In this document: positions 1-7,983 of the stretch, one piece after another
How the letters are laid out: each line of letters begins with the position of its first letter
How positions within the stretch are numbered: position 1 is the first letter of the stretch
Assembly: GCA_963931615.1 (NCBI GenBank)
Contig: OZ007032.1
Coordinates: 1,240,001-1,304,000 of the forward strand
Length of the DNA stretch: 64,000 bases
Origin: Coprenecus sp902388455
GTDB lineage: Bacteria > Bacteroidota > Bacteroidia > Bacteroidales > UBA932
Direction of reading: 5' to 3'
Made by a program: the position numbers and the translations under genes
Notes under the pieces: model-generated
Database searches by the model: none
The model's input: the letters and a program-made list of their open reading frames with translations, nothing else
Told to the model about the DNA's origin: nothing

Positions 1-88
1 TAATTGCCATGCAATGCTACATAGAAGAAAAGACTCTACACTATCTATTGAAGAACTTAAACTAATAATACAGCGGAATAATGATTAA
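1..88 (+). CDS. C-terminal end of an unknown protein (partial)
   Basis: An open frame runs from the left edge (codons from base 2) and stops at TAA 86-88. Its tail is charged (RRKDSTLSIEELKLIIQRNND). The stop overlaps the ATG of the next gene at 81 by 8 bp, a layout usual for co-translated genes. The base composition is AT-rich like the following nuclease gene. Too little is visible to assign a family. A partner of the nuclease, for example a methyltransferase or specificity subunit, is possible but is only inferred from position. Confidence 0.45.
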   Translation, partial: NCHAMLHRRKDSTLSIEELKLIIQRNND

Positions 89-965
89 GGGGAAAATTTA
101 TCGCTATGATGATGAGTTTAAGGCAAAGGCTCGTGCTCATCAGTTTGCATTTAGAGAAAATGAGTTGAATGATTTCTATGACGAGAAGAATCCTCAAGTT
201 ATTCTTTCTCCCGATGCAGCCAAGCAAGGACTTATATTTTGTGATACTTACAGAGAACTGATTAAAAGCAAGGTTAAATCATTTAAATCTTCTGTATTAT
301 TCTCCAACATGTTGAGAAGCGAGCACATTCCTTACAATATCTTTACTCCAATGGAAGAAGATATAAATGCTACTGCTATGCTGTTTAACGAAATAATAGG
401 AGGAGGTATATCAAAAATAAACCGCATACTTATTGAATATGCAGGAATTGCTGATAAAAGCGAATATCTGAATGACGGAACATCTTTTGACACATTCATA
501 GAGTATATATCTTCTGATGGTTCTATTGGAGGCATTGGAATAGAAGTAAAATACACCGAAAATGGTTATCCTATTGGAGTTAAGGAGAGACAAGATATTG
601 AGAATGTTGATGGATTATACCACCAGATGACAAGACTCTCGCAATGGTATATTCCTACATTAGACATCACTTCATTCATAAAGGCGAACCATCTACGTCA
701 AATTTGGCGTAATCATCTTTTGGGTTATTCTATGTTGTATAGGGGTGATATTCAACATTTTTATCACATACATCTTTATCCTCAAGGTAATAAACATTTT
801 TTAGAGTATGCTATACCAGAATATAAGTCATTGCTAACCGATTATGGCAAAACGACCTTTATTGATTTAACATACGAATCTTTGTTTGATATGATAGGTA
901 GAACTTTCATTTCAGACAAACAGCAAGATTGGTTAAAATATCTAAGAAGAAGATATATGGTATAA
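81..965 (+). CDS. PD-(D/E)XK nuclease, PGN_0703-type putative restriction endonuclease
   Basis: This 294-residue protein carries what looks like a PD-(D/E)XK nuclease core: TSFD with Asp137, then GIEVKYTE with Glu155 and Lys157 on the second catalytic strand. The motif layout and the flanking 'LIEYAG' and 'DIENVDGLYHQMTRL' segments resemble the PGN_0703 family of putative restriction endonucleases found in Porphyromonas and relatives. Family members are presumed to cut DNA; no target site is known from the sequence. The start ATG overlaps the end of an upstream frame by 8 bp, suggesting an operon entering from the left. The gene is much more AT-rich than the core genome to its right, consistent with horizontal transfer. 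The TAA lies inside a strong inverted repeat. The family call comes from motif memory, not a search. Confidence 0.7.
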   Translation: MIKGKIYRYDDEFKAKARAHQFAFRENELNDFYDEKNPQVILSPDAAKQGLIFCDTYRELIKSKVKSFKSSVLFSNMLRSEHIPYNIFTPMEEDINATAMLFNEIIGGGISKINRILIEYAGIADKSEYLNDGTSFDTFIEYISSDGSIGGIGIEVKYTENGYPIGVKERQDIENVDGLYHQMTRLSQWYIPTLDITSFIKANHLRQIWRNHLLGYSMLYRGDIQHFYHIHLYPQGNKHFLEYAIPEYKSLLTDYGKTTFIDLTYESLFDMIGRTFISDKQQDWLKYLRRRYMV

Positions 966-1000
966 GCGAAAAGCCGTTGAGTGACGGCCTTTCGCTTATA
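961..1000. terminator. Bidirectional hairpin terminator between convergent genes
   Basis: A nearly perfect inverted repeat has arms TATAAGCGAAA / TTTCGCTTATA and an inner AGCCGT / ACGGCC, with a short TGAGTG loop. It covers the nuclease stop codon and lies just beyond the 3' end of the minus-strand small gene at 1010-1231. A-rich and T-rich arm ends let it act in both directions. Confidence 0.7.
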
Positions 1001-1009
1001 TTGATATGC

Positions 1010-1231
1010 TTATTGTGCGTATAAGAAGTTATATGTAAGTGCTTGGGTTAGTCTATCGATATACGCTTTCTCATCTTGTGTCAGCACTTCTTTTGCAGCC
1101 TTGAAGCGAGGAGCAATTTTCTCTACTCGCTTACTTGATTCTTTTTTCGAGATTTCCTTTTTGAAGTTTAATTCAAGCGGTTCTATGGCTTGGAAACTTA
1201 AATCTACTGCATTTTGAAGATTGTTTGACAA
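1010..1231 (-). CDS. Small hypothetical protein, 73 aa
   Basis: A lysine/glutamate-rich frame that would start at TTG (1231), because an in-frame TGA lies nine bases upstream and no ATG is available. The internal sequence looks like a real protein (KKEISKKESSKRVEKIAPRF, then TQDEKAYIDRLTQAL) and is probably helical. A TAATTTTG -7-like element lies at 1264-1271, about 33 bases upstream, and the gene converges on the shared hairpin at 961-1000. Both support expression. It could equally be the 3' remnant of a longer gene broken upstream. I do not recognise a family. Confidence 0.4.
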   Translation of the reverse strand: MSNNLQNAVDLSFQAIEPLELNFKKEISKKESSKRVEKIAPRFKAAKEVLTQDEKAYIDRLTQALTYNFLYAQ

Positions 1232-1546
1232 TGCTTCTCATAATCCAATCTTTTTTTTGGTTACAAAATTAGTTGTCAGCGAGTTATACATTGATACGCA
1301 ATATGATGCAGAACTATGAAACGTGACGACACAAAGAAAAATCTTACTCGTTTTCGGGTAACGATTAGGCAACCGTTCTATTTCATCACCTTGCGTTTCT
1401 TTGCTAAATTGCCATTTCCCGTATTTCCGAGATTTTCAGCGTAATGCGTTTATTATCAGTGCAGGATGCACTATTATTCCGATTTTGGTTGATTATTCCA
1501 GCGTTTTTCCATAACTTTACCAGCCTAACTTTAAAACACTGAGAGA
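1232..1546. other. AT-rich intergenic region, junction between accessory and core DNA
   Basis: There is no credible gene here. The left half holds the possible promoter of the minus-strand small ORF. Just before the helicase start are two copies of TAACTTTA (1512-1519 and 1526-1533), each one base off the TAnnTTTG promoter consensus and 14 bp apart. Composition changes from AT-rich to GC-rich at about 1540. I see no tRNA, integrase or clear direct repeat marking an island boundary. Confidence 0.5.
1264..1271 (-). promoter_or_regulatory. -7 promoter element (TAATTTTG) for the small minus-strand gene
   Basis: CAAAATTA on the plus strand reads TAATTTTG on the minus strand and fits the Bacteroidota TAnnTTTG consensus. 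No convincing TTG is seen 19-21 bp further upstream. Confidence 0.35.
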
Positions 1547-3763
1547 ATGGAAGAGAACAGAGAGCTGGGACTGGCGTGGGAGCTGGTTGAGAGGACGGGG
1601 GTTCATGTGTTTCTGACTGGTAAGGCGGGGACGGGCAAGACGACTTTTCTGAAAAGGCTGAGGGATGAGGGCACGAAGCGTATGGTGGTGCTGGCGCCTA
1701 CGGGGATTGCGGCCATCAATGCGGGCGGTATGACGCTGCACTCGTTTTTCCAGCTGCCTTTCGCACCATATATTCCTGATACATCGTTTACTGCCGGCGG
1801 CGGAGCTCAGGCGGCAAGGTATTTCCGTTTCAGCCGCGAGAAGAAGAACATCATCCGGAGCATGGACCTGCTGGTGATAGACGAGATAAGCATGGTGCGC
1901 GCCGACCTGCTGGACTCGGTGGACAGTGTTCTGAGGCGTTTCAGGGACCGCAGCAAGCCGTTCGGCGGTGTACAGCTGCTGATGATCGGGGACCTGCAGC
2001 AGCTCGCGCCTGTAGTGAAGGACGAGGAGTGGGAAATGCTTAGAACGTACTACGACACCCCTTATTTCTTTTCCAGCACTGCCCTCCGCAAAACCGAATT
2101 CTGCACCGTGGAGCTCAAGAAGGTCTACCGCCAGAGCGACAGCCGCTTCCTGGACCTGCTCAACAGCATCCGGGACGGCCGCTGCGGGAAGGATGTACTG
2201 AAGGCCCTGAACGAGCGGTACATCCCCGATTTTCATCCCAAGAAAGAAGACGGCTATATCCACCTGGTGACCCATAATCTCCAGGCCAAGCGCATCAACG
2301 ACCGGGAGATGGACCTGCTCACGGGTCCCTCCTACTCTTTCCAGGCCGTCATCGAAGGCAAGTTCCCCGACTATGCCTACCCCGCCGACGAGACCCTGAC
2401 CTTAAAGAAAGGAGCGCAGGTGATGTTCGTCAAGAACGATACCTCCGGCGAACACCGCTACGTCAACGGCACGATAGGTGAGGTTACGGACATCTCGGAA
2501 GACATGATCGAAGTGCAGTGCCGCGACAGCGGAGCCACGTACACCATTCAGCAGGAGACATGGAGCAATGCCCGCTACGTCCTGGACGAGGACACCCGGG
2601 AGATCCGCGAGGAGGTCGAGGGCACCTTCCGCCAGTATCCGCTGAAGCCGGCCTGGGCCATCACTATACACAAGAGCCAGGGCCTGACTTTCGACCGGGC
2701 CATCATCGATGCCCGCGCCGCATTTGCCCACGGCCAGGCCTATGTAGCCCTGAGCCGCTGTCGGACCCTCGAAGGCTTAGTGCTGAGCTCTCCCCTCGCC
2801 TCCCGGACGGTCATAAGCGACAGTGCCGTGGAGGATTTTACCCGGCAGAGCAAGCTCACCGAACCGGATGCGGAGCGCATAGGGACGCTCCGGCGGCAGT
2901 ATTTCCTCGACCTGCTGACGGACCTCTTTGATTTTTCCGGGATAGAGAAACCTCTGAGAAAATACATCCGGACAGCTGAAGAGCACCTCCAGAAGCTCTA
3001 TCCCAAGCAGATAGCCGGACACCGGGAGGCTTTGGAGCATTTTGCCGCAGAGGTGACGGAAGTTGCCCTGAAATTCCGCCCCCAGTACACCCGGATGGTG
3101 GAAAGTACTCCCGACGGCTATGCCTCCAGCTCCGTCCTGCAGGAGAGAATCCGCTCCGGCGCTGAGTACTTCAGGGAGAAACTCGAGGCTCTCGGAGAGA
3201 TATTCAACCCAGCCTCCCGCCTGAGTTCGGACAACAAGGAGATAGAAAAGCTGCTGAGCCAGAGCATGGAGGAATTTTACGACAGTCTCCGCCTCCGGAC
3301 CGCCCTCCTGGAATTTACCGCAGGCACCGGCTTCGAGACCTGCGCCTACCTCCGCAAGAAGGACCTGTTGTCAATAGAAAGGCCCGGTCCCGCACCTAAA
3401 AAGGCAAAGTCCACCTCAGGGGAAAACAAGAAAGCGAAGGAGCAGAAGGTGGAGGTTCCGGCGGATATCCTGCATCCCAGGTTGTTCAGCGCCTTGGTGG
3501 CCTGGCGCCGCTCGGAGGCAACTGCAAGGAATGTCCCTGCGTACGTCGTCCTTCAGCAGAAGGCCCTTCTCAGCATCAGCAACCTACTGCCGCAGGACCT
3601 GCCGTCGCTGCTGCGGGTCCCGTATTTCGGCAAGGCCGGTGCGGAAAAATACGGGGAGCGTATCCTGGAAATGGTCAAGGAATACCTCAGCGGTGGAGAC
3701 AGCGCGGATAATTCAGTTGTCGACGTGAATACGGAAGGAGCGGGCACGGGTTTTGAAGAATAA
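1547..3763 (+). CDS. PIF1/RecD-like superfamily 1 DNA helicase with C-terminal HRDC-like domain
   Basis: This 738-residue helicase probably unwinds DNA using ATP. Near the N-terminus is Walker A GKAGTGKTTF (around residues 25-34). It is followed by the PIF1-type segment GIAAINAGGMTLHSFF, Walker B LLVIDEISMV and the Q/GD motif MIGDLQQLAPV. At about residues 370-400 come the 'WAITIHKSQGLTFDRAIID' and 'YVALSRCRTLEGL' motifs of the RecD/PIF1 group. The C-terminal ~80 residues (LHPRLFSALVAWRR onward) resemble an HRDC nucleic-acid-binding domain after a lysine-rich linker. This arrangement is common in Bacteroidota, where it is usually annotated only as an AAA-domain helicase. The gene stands alone at the start of the GC-rich core segment. 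The exact cellular role is unknown. Confidence 0.85.
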   Translation: MEENRELGLAWELVERTGVHVFLTGKAGTGKTTFLKRLRDEGTKRMVVLAPTGIAAINAGGMTLHSFFQLPFAPYIPDTSFTAGGGAQAARYFRFSREKKNIIRSMDLLVIDEISMVRADLLDSVDSVLRRFRDRSKPFGGVQLLMIGDLQQLAPVVKDEEWEMLRTYYDTPYFFSSTALRKTEFCTVELKKVYRQSDSRFLDLLNSIRDGRCGKDVLKALNERYIPDFHPKKEDGYIHLVTHNLQAKRINDREMDLLTGPSYSFQAVIEGKFPDYAYPADETLTLKKGAQVMFVKNDTSGEHRYVNGTIGEVTDISEDMIEVQCRDSGATYTIQQETWSNARYVLDEDTREIREEVEGTFRQYPLKPAWAITIHKSQGLTFDRAIIDARAAFAHGQAYVALSRCRTLEGLVLSSPLASRTVISDSAVEDFTRQSKLTEPDAERIGTLRRQYFLDLLTDLFDFSGIEKPLRKYIRTAEEHLQKLYPKQIAGHREALEHFAAEVTEVALKFRPQYTRMVESTPDGYASSSVLQERIRSGAEYFREKLEALGEIFNPASRLSSDNKEIEKLLSQSMEEFYDSLRLRTALLEFTAGTGFETCAYLRKKDLLSIERPGPAPKKAKSTSGENKKAKEQKVEVPADILHPRLFSALVAWRRSEATARNVPAYVVLQQKALLSISNLLPQDLPSLLRVPYFGKAGAEKYGERILEMVKEYLSGGDSADNSVVDVNTEGAGTGFEE

Positions 3764-3795
3764 AATGCTGTTTGGAACTTTTAAATGAAAATGAT

Positions 3796-4344
3796 ATGAG
3801 AAAGCTGTTAATGATCGTAGACCCGCAGATAGACTTCATAAGCGGAAGCCTGAAGGTGGAGGGTGCAAAGGAAAAAATGGACGCTCTTGCCGACTACATC
3901 CTCAGGACCGACGGGGAATACATCTGCAAGCTGATAACCATGGACCAACATCCCTACCGGCACTGTTCGTTCTACGAGAATGGAGGGCAGTGGCCGATGC
4001 ACTGCGTGGTGAATACCATTGGAGCTGCCGTCTATCAGCCGATTATGGACGCCGTGTACAATACTCAGGGTGAGGTAAAGATGTTCCGCAAGGGCGAGAA
4101 GAAAAATTTCGAGGAGTACTCCATCTTCAAGAACCTATGTTCGGCCCGCCACATAGATTTCCTGCTCTACCGCCTGGACATCGAAGTGGTGGATGTCTGC
4201 GGTATTGCCGGAGATGTCTGCGTACTCAACACTCTCAAGGACGGCATCGCCATCTACGGCCGCTCTCCGCAGTTCAATGTGCTGGAGGAATACTGCCCCT
4301 CGATCGACGGAGGCACGGCCCTCCGGGAGTTTCTGGAGTCATAA
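3796..4344 (+). CDS. pncA: Nicotinamidase (isochorismatase-like cysteine hydrolase)
   Basis: Probably deamidates nicotinamide to nicotinate in the NAD salvage route. The 182-residue protein has the family catalytic triad positions: Asp9 in IVDPQIDF, a Lys in MFRKGEKK (about 99) and Cys142 in GIAGDVCVLNT. The metal motif DQHPYRH (Asp50, His52, His56), followed by QWPMHCV, is typical of nicotinamidases rather than other isochorismatase-like enzymes. I chose the ATG at 3796, which gives the usual MRKLLMIVDPQ start; an upstream in-frame extension of eight codons is not typical of the family. The next enzyme of the route, PncB, is encoded about 45 kb away at 49567. Confidence 0.85.
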   Translation: MRKLLMIVDPQIDFISGSLKVEGAKEKMDALADYILRTDGEYICKLITMDQHPYRHCSFYENGGQWPMHCVVNTIGAAVYQPIMDAVYNTQGEVKMFRKGEKKNFEEYSIFKNLCSARHIDFLLYRLDIEVVDVCGIAGDVCVLNTLKDGIAIYGRSPQFNVLEEYCPSIDGGTALREFLES

Positions 4345-4376
4345 AGTAAAATTGGGAGATTATTCTGTAATCCGGG

Positions 4377-4409
4377 TTGCGGACGGTACGGGCACGGAAT
4401 GTAACTTTG
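4377..4409 (+). promoter_or_regulatory. Promoter of the flavodoxin gene
   Basis: TTG at 4377-4379 and TAACTTTG at 4402-4409 match the Bacteroidota -33/-7 pattern with a 22-bp spacer, slightly long. The expected transcript start is about 15 bases before the ATG at 4431. Confidence 0.5.
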
Positions 4410-4430
4410 CAGAAAAATTATCCATCGGAT

Positions 4431-4976
4431 ATGAAACGTATTATTCCAACCATTACGGCGGCCCTGGCGGTATGCCTGACGGCCACTGCACAGAATCAGC
4501 AAGTTATGAACAGTAAAAAGACACTCGTGGCCTACTTCTCAGCCACCGGAACTACTGAGAGGGTTGCAAAACTTATTGCAGAAGTCACCGGCGGAGACCT
4601 TTACGAAATCACTCCCGTACAGGAATACACTGCCGCCGACCTCGACTGGACCGACAAGACATCCCGCAGCACTAAGGAAATGAACGACTCCAAGTCCCAC
4701 CCCGCCATCAAGGCAGACCTGCAGAACGCCGGCAGCTATGACGTAATCTACATCGGCTACCCTATCTGGTGGAACCTCGCGCCCCGTGCCGTGAACACCT
4801 TTTTAGAGACCTACGACTTCTCAGGCAAGACCGTCATCCCCTTCGCCACCTCCGGCGGCAGCGGCATCACCAACTCTGCCGCCCAGCTCAGAAAAGAGTA
4901 TCCCGCACTCGACTGGCAGAACGGCAAGCTGCTCAACGGTGCCTCCCGGACTGCCATCGAAGCCTGGGTGAAATAA
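4431..4976 (+). CDS. Exported flavodoxin-family protein
   Basis: The mature part is a flavodoxin: TLVAYFSATGTTERVAKLI is the FMN phosphate-binding loop, followed by 'YDVIYIGYPIWWNLAPRAVNTF' and 'VIPFATSGGSGI', the FMN-contact loops of this subgroup. The ATG at 4431 gives a hydrophobic leader (MKRIIPTITAALAVCLTATA) that looks like a signal peptide or membrane anchor, as in many Bacteroidota flavodoxins. An internal Met (residue 25, 4503) would give a cytosolic form, so location is not certain. It probably carries electrons or acts as an NAD(P)H:quinone-type reductase. It has its own promoter and ends two bases before the convergent K+ channel gene. Confidence 0.8.
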   Translation: MKRIIPTITAALAVCLTATAQNQQVMNSKKTLVAYFSATGTTERVAKLIAEVTGGDLYEITPVQEYTAADLDWTDKTSRSTKEMNDSKSHPAIKADLQNAGSYDVIYIGYPIWWNLAPRAVNTFLETYDFSGKTVIPFATSGGSGITNSAAQLRKEYPALDWQNGKLLNGASRTAIEAWVK

Positions 4977-4978
4977 TT

Positions 4979-5716
4979 TCAGTTCTTTTTCGAAAGTTTG
5001 TCCTTCATCGAAGCGATGAACGCCGAACTTATGATACCGGTGGGGATGGCCAGCATGGCTATGCCCACGAAACTGATGAAAGCACAGAGAATGCGGCCGA
5101 TGGGAGTAACAGGATAAATGTCTCCGTATCCGACTGTAGTGAAGGTGATTACAGCCCACCACATGCTGTCGCCGATGTTCTTGAACACTTCGGGCTGGGC
5201 ACCTTTCTCCACGAAGTATACCAGTATGGCCGAAAAGCAGATGATGATAAGACAGGCGGTGAATGCCGTCAACAGTTCCGAGCGGACACTCTTCATCACC
5301 TTGAGTATAAGCTGAAAGGCTGTTGAGTAACGTATCAGTTTGAAGACGATGAAAACATACGGAAGAATGATGATGTGGACTGTCTCCGTATCCCAATAGA
5401 AGTAGGTCATCACAAAAGGAATTACAGCCACAAAATCCACAATACCGTAAAATGAGAAGATATACCTGAGACGGCTCCTGTATGCGGGCAGCTCCGGATT
5501 AAGCGCCGGTGCCGAATAAATCCTGAGGACGTACTCTATGAGGAAGAGCAGTGAAGCCAGATGTATAAAACTCTGGAACAGCCATCCATACGGCTGGAAC
5601 TCCTTAAACGATGAGAGTATCACACATGATATGGAAATCAGTATGACCAGCATGGAGGCAAAGCGCATCACCTTACTCTTCAGCAACCTCTGAATTATTC
5701 CAATATACTTTCCCAT
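4979..5716 (-). CDS. Voltage-gated-like potassium channel (ion transport protein)
   Basis: A six-segment ion channel subunit of about 245 residues. Hydrophobic helices span the N-terminal two thirds, including an S4-like stretch (FKLIRYSTAFQLILKVMKSVRSELL) with spaced basic residues. The pore loop is WWAVITFTTVGYGDIYP with the K+ selectivity filter TVGYGD, followed by a final helix ending KDKLSKKN. The ATG at 5716 (MGKYIGIIQRLL) is preferred because the upstream extension would run into the terminator of the serpin gene. The gene lies directly behind that terminator, so it may depend on read-through or a promoter I could not place. Confidence 0.85.
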   Translation of the reverse strand: MGKYIGIIQRLLKSKVMRFASMLVILISISCVILSSFKEFQPYGWLFQSFIHLASLLFLIEYVLRIYSAPALNPELPAYRSRLRYIFSFYGIVDFVAVIPFVMTYFYWDTETVHIIILPYVFIVFKLIRYSTAFQLILKVMKSVRSELLTAFTACLIIICFSAILVYFVEKGAQPEVFKNIGDSMWWAVITFTTVGYGDIYPVTPIGRILCAFISFVGIAMLAIPTGIISSAFIASMKDKLSKKN

Positions 5717-5727
5717 AAGATACTGAT

Positions 5728-5760
5728 TTAAAAGGCCGGCCGGAATTCTGTCCGCCGGCC
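5728..5760 (-). terminator. Intrinsic terminator ending the lysine-butyrate-serpin operon
   Basis: On the minus strand, GGCCGGC, a short loop containing GAATTC, and GCCGGCC form a very GC-rich hairpin (5734-5760). It is followed by a TTTTAAAT tract (5733-5726), six bases past the serpin stop codon. Confidence 0.8.
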
Positions 5761-5765
5761 ATATT

Positions 5766-6950
5766 TTAAAGATTCCGGACCATTCCAAGGAAGAGCACTG
5801 TTCCGGTCGCTCTCTCCCGGATAAGGAAGACGAAAGGACGGTCTACTGTAAACACTGCATAGTCCGGAGGAAGTGCCGTAGTGCGCATTACTGAGACAGA
5901 TGTCACAGCAGCAGCTTCAGACCCTTTCTCATTGACCTCTATGAATGTTTTCTGCCTTACATCACTTATCATCAACGGATCCTTTGATATTCCGGAGAAG
6001 TCAGCTGAGACTGTGAAGGCTGTATTCATTCCAAGATGTTTAAGAAAGTTGACGAGTGATGTCTCATACTCTGCTTTAAATGAAGGCATTGTAACTTTGA
6101 CCTTGCCGAATTGTAACAAACCTGTAAATACCGCAAGTCCTTCCTCATCCAGTCCTGAAACAAATTCATCCACCGAGACACCCTCACCAGGCAGAAGTAC
6201 ATCCATGACATAAGCACCTTCCTCCCCATACGGCATCTCCAGCATAGAGCCTTCCGCACCTATATAGTAATGAAAATGCTCAGTATTGTGCATAAACCTC
6301 ACCCTGCTGTCGGCATCATCGCCATGGAACACATCTTCCCGTGTACGCTCACCGTCAAACGGTACCTGCCAGTCACCCTTGAAATAAAGGGCATTGAGCA
6401 GATACATCACCATGTTAGGTTCTATCCTATCTAACATCTTGTCGATGCGGCCGGCTGTATTATCTGCACACCAGCGGTTGATGACAGACGGAGATGAAGG
6501 ATCCGAAAAATCTAGATTTGCGGCCTCTGCTGCATAATTTTTCTTTACAGTCTTTATAAATTTCTTCTTTGCCGGAAACCGATCTGAAATCCACAAAGAG
6601 TTAGCTACATTCAGCACAACTCCGTCTGAATTGGATGACAGCATCGCCATAACACTCTTATTGTATGCATTAAGTTCTTTTATTGAACAATCATGACCAA
6701 GAGCTGAAATCATTTCTTCCTGAGTAGTTCCATCCGCACCAACAGCTGTCATGGACAATGCCAGAGAAGCACTAAGAGGCGAAATAAATATAATATTTCC
6801 GTCATCATATGCGGCTATTTCCTGGAAAAGTCCAAAAGTAAAAGAGGAACCGGACGCAACTGCGCCGGTCCCCCTCTTCAGGACACTTTCCGCCTGCGCC
6901 GCGGCCGTAATCGGCAGCAGTGCAAGCATCAGTATGCATAGTCTTTTCAT
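5766..6950 (-). CDS. Secreted serpin (serine protease inhibitor family)
   Basis: A 394-residue serpin with a signal peptide (MKRLCILMLALLPITAAAQA). The fold is recognisable from 'IIFISPLSASLALSMTAVGADGTTQEEM', 'NVANSLWI', 'INRWCADNTAGRIDKML', 'LLNALYFKGDWQVPFD' and the C-terminal signature FTVDRPFVFLIRE. The reactive-centre hinge NEKGSEAAAVTS has the small residues needed for loop insertion, so it should be inhibitory. Counting from the hinge puts P1 near Met-Arg-Thr-Thr, so the protease specificity cannot be fixed by eye. No lipobox is present, so it should be periplasmic or released. Its ATG overlaps the etfA stop (ATGA), making it the last gene of the lysine-fermentation operon, an unexpected context. 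A strong terminator follows. Confidence 0.9.
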   Translation of the reverse strand: MKRLCILMLALLPITAAAQAESVLKRGTGAVASGSSFTFGLFQEIAAYDDGNIIFISPLSASLALSMTAVGADGTTQEEMISALGHDCSIKELNAYNKSVMAMLSSNSDGVVLNVANSLWISDRFPAKKKFIKTVKKNYAAEAANLDFSDPSSPSVINRWCADNTAGRIDKMLDRIEPNMVMYLLNALYFKGDWQVPFDGERTREDVFHGDDADSRVRFMHNTEHFHYYIGAEGSMLEMPYGEEGAYVMDVLLPGEGVSVDEFVSGLDEEGLAVFTGLLQFGKVKVTMPSFKAEYETSLVNFLKHLGMNTAFTVSADFSGISKDPLMISDVRQKTFIEVNEKGSEAAAVTSVSVMRTTALPPDYAVFTVDRPFVFLIRERATGTVLFLGMVRNL

Positions 6951-7954
6951 TTCTGCATCTCTTTACGTAATCTCTCGGCCAGCAGGGGCACTATCTTGTT
7001 GACATCTCCTACTATACCGATATCGGATACATTGAAGATGGGCGCGAACTTGTCCTTGTTCACGGCCACGATGAAGCCGGACTCCTCCATACCGGCCAGG
7101 TGCTGGATGGCACCGGAGATACCGAGGGCGAGGTACAGGTCGGGACGTACGGTCTTTCCGGTCTGGCCCACCTGACGGTCGTGCGGCATGATGCCGGCGT
7201 CGACCATGGCCCTGGATGCGGAAACCTCGGCGCCGAGGACTTCCGCAAGCTCCTGCAGCTTGGCAAATCCCTCCTTGCAGCCCACTCCGCGGCCTCCTGA
7301 GACGAGAATCTTGGCCTCGGTGATATCTACCTTGTTCTTCTCCTCGCGGACCTCCTCGAGCAGTTTTACGCGGATTTTGGAGTGGTCGAACTTGGTCTCG
7401 AAGCGGACGATGGAGCCGGTGCGTCCGGGCTCGGGATCGCGCTTGGGCATCACTCCGGGACGGACCGTGGACATCTGGGGACGGTGCTCTGTACACATGA
7501 TGGTGGCCATCAGGTTGCCGCCGAAAGCGGGACGGGTCATCATCAGCTGCTTGTCCTCGGATATCTCCAGCTTCGTACAGTCGGCGGTGAGGCCGGTAGC
7601 CAGACGGGCCGAGAGCCTGGGCGCCAGGTCGCGTCCGATGGTGGTGGCTCCGAAGAGCACGATATCGGGACGCATGGCGGTGATAATCTGATATATGGAC
7701 TGAGCGTACTGCTCGGTGAGATAGTCCTTGAGCTCGATGTGGTCGGTAACCACCACCTCATCGGCGCCGTACTCGAAGAGGGGCTGGATGAGATGCTCCA
7801 CATTGTAGCCTGCGAGCATGGCCACCACCTTGGAGCCGAGGGCCCCGGCCAGGTCACGGGCCTTGCCTATGAGCTCGAGGGCAACAGGCTGGATAACACC
7901 GCCTCTCTGTTCTGCGAACACATATACGTTCTTGTAGTCGTTCTTGTTGATCAT
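6947..7954 (-). CDS. etfA: Electron transfer flavoprotein subunit alpha
   Basis: EtfA (335 residues) carries the FAD that exchanges electrons with butyryl-CoA dehydrogenase. The C-terminal FAD-binding half shows 'ILVSGGRGVGCKEGFAKLQELA', 'AVDAGIMPHDRQVGQTGKTVRPDLYLALGISGAIQHLAGM' in part and 'VNKDKFAPIFNVSDIGIVGDV', all classical EtfA motifs. It lies 29 bp after etfB, and its TGA overlaps the serpin ATG. Together with EtfB and Bcd it should form the crotonyl-CoA-reducing complex. The clostridial flavour of EtfB suggests electron bifurcation to ferredoxin, which is inference. Confidence 0.95.
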   Translation of the reverse strand: MINKNDYKNVYVFAEQRGGVIQPVALELIGKARDLAGALGSKVVAMLAGYNVEHLIQPLFEYGADEVVVTDHIELKDYLTEQYAQSIYQIITAMRPDIVLFGATTIGRDLAPRLSARLATGLTADCTKLEISEDKQLMMTRPAFGGNLMATIMCTEHRPQMSTVRPGVMPKRDPEPGRTGSIVRFETKFDHSKIRVKLLEEVREEKNKVDITEAKILVSGGRGVGCKEGFAKLQELAEVLGAEVSASRAMVDAGIMPHDRQVGQTGKTVRPDLYLALGISGAIQHLAGMEESGFIVAVNKDKFAPIFNVSDIGIVGDVNKIVPLLAERLRKEMQK

Positions 7955-7983
7955 ATCTGTAAAATATTAACGGTGTTACACTG

